Source: Runella aurantiaca
GTDB lineage: Bacteria > Bacteroidota > Bacteroidia > Cytophagales > Spirosomataceae
Direction: 5' to 3'
DNA: 64,000 nt
Assembly: GCF_003339505.1 (NCBI RefSeq)
Contig: NZ_QPIW01000001.1
Location: 372,001-436,000, forward strand
The position numbers were made by a program, and so were the translations under genes. Below, piece by piece: positions 59,041 through 64,000 of this stretch; position 1 is the stretch's first letter, and each line of letters opens with the position of its first letter. The notes below the pieces were generated by a model. That model saw only the letters and a program-made list of their open reading frames with translations, made no database searches and was not told the DNA's origin.

Positions 59041-59937
59041 ATGAAACCGGATGTTCAATATCAATCGGATATTTATGCTCGCGTGACGAATAAGATTCTG
59101 GCCGATTTAGAAAGCGGCAATCTGACGTGGCGCAAGCCGTGGAACAGTGAACACATGGCCGGGCAGGTAATGCGTCCGCTGCGTTGGAACAACATTCCTT
59201 ACACGGGGATCAATACCCTGGTGCTGTGGGGTACCGCCGCCGAAAAAGGTTACGCTTTGCCTTATTGGATGACCTTTAAACAGGCCATTGACCTGAAAGC
59301 CAATGTCCGCAAAGGCGAAAAAGGCGAACAGGTCGTCTATGCCGATAAGATTGTGCGGGACGAAGAAACGCCCGAAGGTGATATCAACTCCCGACAAATT
59401 CCATTTTTAAAAACCTACACCGTTTTTAATGCCTCCCAGATCGAAGGACTACCGGAATACTATTACCGCGTTCCCGAAACGGTTATTGCTGCCGATGCAC
59501 CGCAGCGCATGGAAACACTGGAAGCCTTTTTTGCCCAAACCAAAGCGGATATTTATACGGGTACGAAGGCGTATTATCATCCGGTAACCGACCGTATTCA
59601 GATGCCACCCTTGGAAAGCTTTGAAAAAGCCACGGATTATTACGCGGTTTTGGCGCATGAACTGACGCATTGGACCAAACATCCTACCCGTCTCAACCGT
59701 GACATGGGCCGCAAACACTACGGCGATGAAGGGTACGCCAAAGAGGAACTGGTCGCCGAACTCGGAGCCTGCTTTTTAGGCGCGGACCTTGGTTTTGAAC
59801 CGATGCCCGAAGCACAACATGCCGCTTACATTCAATCGTGGCTGAAGGTATTGAAAGACGACAAACGGTTTATTTTCTCCGCTGCTTCTCATGCACAGAA
59901 AGCTGTTGAATACATTCATGCCCTACCGGTTCCGTGA
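59041..59937 (+). CDS. ardC: ArdC-type antirestriction protein
   Basis: Read from ATG 59041, which has AAAGGAG upstream (298 residues); the frame opens 60 bases earlier. The N-terminal DUF1738 ssDNA-binding part has YARVTNKILADLESGNLTWRKPW and PYTGINTLVLWG. The C-terminal zincin-like part has AHELTHWTKH (HExxH) and YAKEELVAELGACFLGADLG with the Glu ligand. ArdC protects incoming single-stranded DNA from restriction during transfer. The stop at 59935 seems to be the result of a one-base change: a second, open version of the tail is found at 63070-63179. Confidence 0.9.
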   Translation: MKPDVQYQSDIYARVTNKILADLESGNLTWRKPWNSEHMAGQVMRPLRWNNIPYTGINTLVLWGTAAEKGYALPYWMTFKQAIDLKANVRKGEKGEQVVYADKIVRDEETPEGDINSRQIPFLKTYTVFNASQIEGLPEYYYRVPETVIAADAPQRMETLEAFFAQTKADIYTGTKAYYHPVTDRIQMPPLESFEKATDYYAVLAHELTHWTKHPTRLNRDMGRKHYGDEGYAKEELVAELGACFLGADLGFEPMPEAQHAAYIQSWLKVLKDDKRFIFSAASHAQKAVEYIHALPVP

Positions 59938-60013
59938 GGAACAGATGAAACGTTCATGCAATGCCTCTCTTTGCAGCGGTGTTTATAAATCCCGGCAGCG
60001 TAGCCCAACGACC
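59902..60013 (+). repeat. ardC-tail repeat, left copy (pairs with 63070-63179)
   Basis: About 110 bases with the shared block ATGAAACGTTC.GGCAATGCCTC-type sequence (TGCAATGCC here) and CTCTTTGCAGCGGTGTT. The left copy covers the last ardC codons and the spacer after it. Confidence 0.7.
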
Positions 60014-60245
60014 TAAACGTGCTACTTCTATTATACGTTTGAATTTGCCTTGCATAGCGGAAAAAAGCTTTGCGGCAGTATTACACATGTAATAAGTGTT
60101 TTATATGTGTCAATCAAAGTAATGATTGACACAGGCAAAGTGTAGTTATTTAAGATGCTAAAAGAGGCAAAAATCAACGTTTGATAACTATTTTTCTCAA
60201 ATTTTATAATGAGTATTAGATTTGTAGCACTCAAACCTCAAATCC
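59938..60245. other. intergenic, with a palindrome
   Basis: The left part is the ardC-tail repeat; the right part is AT-rich cargo DNA with the palindrome at 60107-60132. No gene. Confidence 0.4.
60107..60132. promoter_or_regulatory. perfect 10-base-arm palindrome
   Basis: GTGTCAATCA-AAGTAA-TGATTGACAC, about 110 bases before the FN3 lipoprotein gene. Operator or terminator; there is no T-tract, which favours an operator. Confidence 0.45.
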
Positions 60246-60845
60246 ATGAAGAGCATTTTTATAATTGTATTGTTGGTGTTCATATTTTCCTGCAAGAGGA
60301 AGGAAGATCCGATAACGCTTATACCGACACCTCCCGGTCAAGTTTCGGGAGTAAAGATCTCAAAAGCAACAATTACAAACCTGATGATCGAATGGACAGC
60401 AGTAAAAGGGGCTGCCGGATATAAAGTCTATGAGGGAAATTTTGCCTATTATGATGCCAAGGCAACTTCGTTTGAGCTTGCAGGGTTGACCGGCAATACT
60501 TTGTACACATTTCAGGTAAGTGCTTATAATAATCATGGAGAAGGACCGAAATCGCTGACTGTGTCGGGAAAAACGCTGACACCGCCAAGTCCACCGGGTG
60601 TAGTGATGGGCTGTAAAGTAAAATCAGTGACAAGCTCAGGTATTACATGGCAATGGTCGAGTTTGGCAGATGCGGAAGGTTACAGGCTATACAGGGAAGG
60701 GATCAAAGTATACGAAGGCAATGATATGAGTTTTGAGGATAAAGGTCTAAAACCTGAAACTTCTTATTTGTACCAAATCAGTGCTTACAACGTTAATGGG
60801 GAGGGACCCATATTACATTTGCTGGCAGTTAAAACAGGAGGGTAA
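60246..60845 (+). CDS. lipoprotein with two fibronectin type III domains
   Basis: A 199-residue protein. The signal peptide ends in a typical Bacteroidota lipobox (FIFSCKRKEDP, Cys16). Two FN3 units follow at about 30-115 and 118-199, each with the W…G..Y.VY and F.V.AYN..GEGP signatures (MIEWTAVKGAAGYKVYEG; ITWQWSSLADAEGYRLYREG). It is probably a surface-attached binding protein. First of three exported proteins in a cargo block flanked by ardC-tail repeats. Confidence 0.8.
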   Translation: MKSIFIIVLLVFIFSCKRKEDPITLIPTPPGQVSGVKISKATITNLMIEWTAVKGAAGYKVYEGNFAYYDAKATSFELAGLTGNTLYTFQVSAYNNHGEGPKSLTVSGKTLTPPSPPGVVMGCKVKSVTSSGITWQWSSLADAEGYRLYREGIKVYEGNDMSFEDKGLKPETSYLYQISAYNVNGEGPILHLLAVKTGG

Positions 60846-60918
60846 GTACTGTCTGTCTGAAGGCGTTGGTGATCTGAATGTACCATTTACTGCCTTGCTG
60901 CCACAATATAAAATTATC

Positions 60919-61665
60919 ATGTCTTCTCTATACTCAAATCTTATGCGCCGGATAACCCTATTTATTTTTCTGCTCTTAGGGGGATGTTCTAAATCTTCCG
61001 ATGTAACACCTGAAGAATGTTTTCCTTCAGTAATAACCAATTTCACCGGAAGATACCTTGTGAAATTTGATGAAAAGACGCGTATGGTATCTGATGTGAA
61101 TAAAGAAAAACAGGTTTCAAACATAACTGTTTATGAAGAATCAAGAATAGGTTTAGGAACGGGCAGTGATAAAATTTCTTATTTTGTAATTACAAAAGAC
61201 AGTCAGGGTCGAATCATTTCCGTTTATGATCCACCTTTTGGAAATCAAAATGTTTTGACCTATAACTCGGAGGGGCGTTTAGCCACGCATGTTTTCAGTG
61301 TGAAGGGGAAGGTGTGGATTTCAAAAAGATTTATCTATAATGATGGAAACTTAGTTGAGAATATTGAAACCGATGATCATGGCCAGGTCAAGCATTACAA
61401 ATATACCTACGATTTGACTAAAAAAAATTATGCCCGTATGGCTGAATTCGTTATAGGACCCAGATTAAGCGCATTCCCCAGAGGCAGTTTTGAACTTGGC
61501 CCATTGTTGGGAAACAGGATGAATAACTTACCTGTTAAAATACAATTGGATTCGGAAGAAAGCCCCATTTCTTACGAATTCGACGCTAAAGCCCGCCCGA
61601 TAAAGTACACTCAAATCATAAAAAGTACTACTGTGCAAGGTATTTGGGAGTATGATTGTCCGTAG
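60919..61665 (+). CDS. lipoprotein with RHS-like short repeats
   Basis: Read from ATG 60919 (248 residues; ATG 60943 is also possible). Signal peptide and lipobox ITLFIFLLLGGCSKS. The mature part carries YD-type strand motifs as in proteins with short 'Y…G…' repeats (ISVYDPPFGNQNVLTYNSEGRL, RFIYNDGNLVENIETDDHG, YKYTYDLTKKN), similar to DUF4595-type lipoproteins of Bacteroidota. Outer-membrane location is likely; function unknown. Confidence 0.7.
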   Translation: MSSLYSNLMRRITLFIFLLLGGCSKSSDVTPEECFPSVITNFTGRYLVKFDEKTRMVSDVNKEKQVSNITVYEESRIGLGTGSDKISYFVITKDSQGRIISVYDPPFGNQNVLTYNSEGRLATHVFSVKGKVWISKRFIYNDGNLVENIETDDHGQVKHYKYTYDLTKKNYARMAEFVIGPRLSAFPRGSFELGPLLGNRMNNLPVKIQLDSEESPISYEFDAKARPIKYTQIIKSTTVQGIWEYDCP

Positions 61666-61801
61666 ATCAAGACACCCTACCTGTTGAGATTTTTGTCGAT
61701 GTGACCGTGACTATAAACACTTTATTATCTCTCTGAATAAATAATTGTACCTATAATGGCTTTATTATTCGATTTCAAATGCAACTCATAAATCATAGTT
61801 T

Positions 61802-63004
61802 ATGAAACAATTGGGTTTGTTTATACACCTTTTCCTGTTGAATGTTACTGTTCTTTTTTCTCAAGCGGACACGTATCCTATTCGTCTGCCTACAGACAAG
61901 CCCAATTTTTTGATTTCAATCAAAAATCGCACATTTTATATAAATGAAATTATTGACAGCCGTAGCGATACAAACAGTATAGGAATGGTCCGAAAGGGCA
62001 TTGGCAGTAAAAACGTTTTTGCAACTTTGGAAGGCGGCTTGGTTGGCGGATTAAATAACTATTTTACTGCTTGCCTGATCTCAATTAACATGAATGAAAC
62101 TCTGACTCCGGTGGCGCTGGAAATAAAAGAATTTGAGATTTCGGAATGGGTAGACATGCGATCAAATGATGCCGGAATTAAAATGTGCCTTGTTTTTTAC
62201 AAATACACTGGTCAAAATCAGCGTGTTCCGTTTTATACGGCTGAAATAGATGAAATAAAAGAGGGGCTTTTTGATATTACGGCTTATCATCCTGTCAGAA
62301 TTCAGAATGGGTTCACGCGGGCTTTCACTAAAATGAATGACTATTTACGCGATAGTACAGATAAACCCGCTTTTTATAGTGAAACCGTTCTTAAAATTGC
62401 GAAATCCCTGAAATCAACAGGATTGAAAAAGGCAGGCTATCCTGATTCATTAGGTATCGAAGATAACATCCGCACGTGCAGCACACGTCGAAAAGGAATA
62501 TACCTTACCTATGATGAATTTCTGGCAAATCGTCCCTCCATCATTGATAATTACGTGGTGGAATACACTTCTGATTCCACCCGATTGAAATTACGTTCAG
62601 CGAGCAATAAAATCTATTTGCGATGGGAGTATTGGGGTTTTTGTGATGGGAAAGATATATTTTACAATGCTCAAAATTATCAATCTGCCATTTATTACAG
62701 CAAACTGACAGAATATGGAACATTACTGGCATGGCATGATCGGTATTTAGACGCCTCAGATAGAGCTGTTTATAGAGTTTTTGGTGTGGTCGGATTAATT
62801 GTTGCCAATGAAATAGCCGATAATGACTGTATGATTTATAATACAGCGAATAAGAAAGTTTATAAAGCAACCCCTTCCGTTATGTTGAGTATTTTAAAAA
62901 ATGACTCAGACTTACAGCAACAATATACAGAACAAAACCGTCAGGAAAGTAGCCATATATTCGACATCATTAAGCAATATAATCTAAGACATCCATTTAA
63001 GTAG
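61802..63004 (+). CDS. exported protein of unknown function
   Basis: A 400-residue protein with a signal peptide (GLFIHLFLLNVTVLFSQADT). The mature part is a mixed soluble fold (FLISIKNRTFYINEIIDSRS, RKGIYLTYDEFLANRPSI, YYSKLTEYGTLLAWHDRYLD). The segment with YFIV-like 'FGVVGLIVANEIADN' near 340 is hydrophobic but short for a membrane span. A hairpin follows the stop, so this is the last gene of the cargo set. I do not recognise a family. Confidence 0.65.
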   Translation: MKQLGLFIHLFLLNVTVLFSQADTYPIRLPTDKPNFLISIKNRTFYINEIIDSRSDTNSIGMVRKGIGSKNVFATLEGGLVGGLNNYFTACLISINMNETLTPVALEIKEFEISEWVDMRSNDAGIKMCLVFYKYTGQNQRVPFYTAEIDEIKEGLFDITAYHPVRIQNGFTRAFTKMNDYLRDSTDKPAFYSETVLKIAKSLKSTGLKKAGYPDSLGIEDNIRTCSTRRKGIYLTYDEFLANRPSIIDNYVVEYTSDSTRLKLRSASNKIYLRWEYWGFCDGKDIFYNAQNYQSAIYYSKLTEYGTLLAWHDRYLDASDRAVYRVFGVVGLIVANEIADNDCMIYNTANKKVYKATPSVMLSILKNDSDLQQQYTEQNRQESSHIFDIIKQYNLRHPFK

Positions 63005-63020
63005 CCGGCGCGGTTCTCCT

Positions 63021-63043
63021 AAAAATCTTTCTGCGAGATTTTT
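63021..63043 (+). terminator. hairpin after the cargo genes
   Basis: AAAAATCT, seven bases, AGATTTTT. Perfect 8-base arms ending in Ts, 17 bases behind the stop of the exported protein. Confidence 0.65.
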
Positions 63044-63069
63044 CCTGACATTTGATCCGGATTATTGAA

Positions 63070-63179
63070 GCCGTCGAATACGTCCATGCCATGCCCGTTC
63101 GTGAGTACCGGATGAAACGTTCAGGCAATGCCTCTCTTTGCAGCGGTGTTGATGAATTTATCAGCGTAGCTCAACGACC
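63070..63179 (+). repeat. ardC-tail repeat, right copy (pairs with 59902-60013)
   Basis: In frame it reads AVEYVHAMPVREYRMKRSGN and ends SVAQRPL with TGA, a longer ArdC-like tail than that of the intact gene. It is probably the original end left behind when cargo entered. Confidence 0.7.
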
Positions 63180-63310
63180 GTTATGACGCTTATCCCTGCT
63201 TTTTACTGCATAAAAAACATCTTTGACTTCGCTTCGCTGCGGGGAGCTGTCACGGCCTTACTGAGCTTTGTCCGCTTCCATCATCTGCCACACCACAAAG
63301 GAGAAGCAAC

Positions 63311-63637
63311 ATGCCTCAAGCGATCTGTCACCACTGTAACTCAACGTTTTCCTGGCATTGGGAAGAAGCATTTGCCAAATGGGGCTTTTTGGCCGGACAG
63401 GGCCAACTGAAAACCGACACCGTGCAGGAAGCCCTGACCGACGCGGACTATGAAGTCGAGGTACGTGCTCTGGGTGAGTGTAACACCGTTATCTGTTCCA
63501 TCAAAAAAGACGGGAAAGAACTGATTCCGCAGGGGATCAAAATCGGCTATGTGCATCCGCGACTGTTTCTGCCATGCAGCATTATCGAGTTGTTGGACCG
63601 AAAGTTTCCTTCCAAGACCCCCTATGACGGATTATAA
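63311..63637 (+). CDS. small conserved element protein with CxxC
   Basis: A 108-residue protein behind AAAGGAG. It opens MPQAICHHCNSTFSWHW with a C-x-x-C pair, then WGFLAGQGQL, VEVRALGECNTVICSIKKDG, and FPSKTPYDGL at the end. Two Cys pairs (8/11 and ~57/62) could bind zinc. Family not recognised; it belongs with the ArdC/RadC core set by its ribosome site and composition. A strong terminator follows 6 bases after the stop. Confidence 0.7.
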   Translation: MPQAICHHCNSTFSWHWEEAFAKWGFLAGQGQLKTDTVQEALTDADYEVEVRALGECNTVICSIKKDGKELIPQGIKIGYVHPRLFLPCSIIELLDRKFPSKTPYDGL

Positions 63638-63642
63638 GCCGA

Positions 63643-63677
63643 AGAGGGATACCTTTCGGGGTATCCCTCTTTTTTTG
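63643..63677 (+). terminator. strong intrinsic terminator
   Basis: AGAGGGATACC-TTTC-GGGGTATCCCTCT followed by seven Ts. Confidence 0.9.
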
Positions 63678-63733
63678 CAAATTATTAGGGGCGGTCGAAA
63701 CGCCTGCCGGGGTTTCGGCAATTACTGAACAGG

Positions 63734-64000
63734 TTATTCTTTTGCGCCGACAAAAGCGGTGAAGGAAGAGGGCTGAAAGCGAATGGTATCCGGATACGCA
63801 GAGTCACTTGCTTTATGGACACGTATAAATGTTGCGGCAAATTCGCCTTCAACCAAGCCGGTGGCTTTATCCAATTTGTTTAATAGAATATAATTTTTTT
63901 CTGACTTGAGAACTTCATATTTGTCTTTTCCGGCGTCATACTCACTTGTAAAAAACACGGCCATTGGAATTGTATCAGGACGGCAGGCACCATACGATTT
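63734..64000 (-). CDS. C-terminal part of an unknown protein cut by the window edge
   Basis: The frame is open to base 64000, so the ATG at 63964 is probably internal. The 89 visible residues are beta-rich (KYEVLKSEKNYILLNKLDKA, GEFAATFIRVHKASDSAYPD, RFQPSSFTAFVGAKE). This pattern of alternating strands with GEF resembles the ends of small Bacteroidota lipoproteins, but no family can be named. Confidence 0.45.
   Translation of the reverse strand, partial: KSYGACRPDTIPMAVFFTSEYDAGKDKYEVLKSEKNYILLNKLDKATGLVEGEFAATFIRVHKASDSAYPDTIRFQPSSFTAFVGAKE

Larger units (their letters stand above)
63005..63310. other. intergenic with terminator and ardC-tail remnant
   Basis: It contains the hairpin at 63021-63043, the right ardC-tail repeat at 63070-63179 (an open frame ending AQRPL) and the AAAGGAG leader of the next gene. 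Confidence 0.5.

Overview
The window reads as an accessory (mobile and defence) region of a Bacteroidota genome, most likely Cytophagales-like. Reasons: Bacteroidota-type tyrosine recombinases with arm-binding domains, short lipoprotein signals followed by charged residues, head-like repeat proteins with an S74 chaperone end, and few Shine-Dalgarno sites in the left third. From about 24.8 kb rightwards many core genes do have clear AGGAG-type sites, so part of the right side looks as if it came from another lineage or element family.

Layout. (1) 0-2.4 kb: a truncated DUF4238 gene and a tyrosine integrase interrupted by in-frame TAG codons. (2) 2.38-11.64 kb: a small integrated element between two copies of a 15-base core equal to the 3' end of a tRNA-Phe. 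It carries an integrase, a nucleotidyltransferase-like gene, small paralogues, an excisionase-like HTH, a Rep-like protein, a remnant of a type IIG restriction enzyme and two tandem secreted S74 proteins. (3) 11.6-13 kb: a tRNA-Phe 3' half and a second intact integrase. (4) 13.4-21.6 kb: a defence block. A tightly coupled six-gene operon encodes a sigma factor, a putative regulator, a Cas4-like nuclease, a long catalytic prokaryotic Argonaute, a small helical protein and a zinc peptidase. It converges on a Septu-like ptuA-ptuB pair. (5) 22-25.2 kb: DUF2958, a TPR/DUF3761 membrane protein, a PH-like protein and a small core gene. (6) 25.3-33.8 kb: cargo between two copies of that small gene: an MBL / E2-E1-JAB fusion / patatin / membrane-protein operon and a RloA-RloB-like pair. 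(7) 34.2-37.0 kb: a 16-base inverted repeat, a serine recombinase, a likely RiPP precursor, an RRE-type radical SAM/SPASM maturase and a membrane-anchored protein.

(8) 37.3-54.6 kb: two inverted IS630-family copies, each 1065 bp and flanked by TA, enclose a glycan cluster (glycosyltransferases, RmlA, methyltransferase, TPP enzyme), two lipoproteins, a protein with an internal duplication and a 1065-residue nuclease-like protein. (9) 54.8-64 kb: a P4-type (DUF4102) integrase with candidate arm sites, an HTH regulator, AlpA-like HTH, Toprim primase-like protein, RadC, ArdC, a second cargo block (three exported proteins) flanked by copies of the ardC tail, and a small cysteine-motif protein.

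The two candidates for poorly described systems are the Argonaute/Cas4-like/sigma/peptidase operon and the ubiquitin-like E2-E1-JAB operon that has an MBL hydrolase and a patatin but no visible nucleotide cyclase. All family names come from reading motifs; no database search was run.
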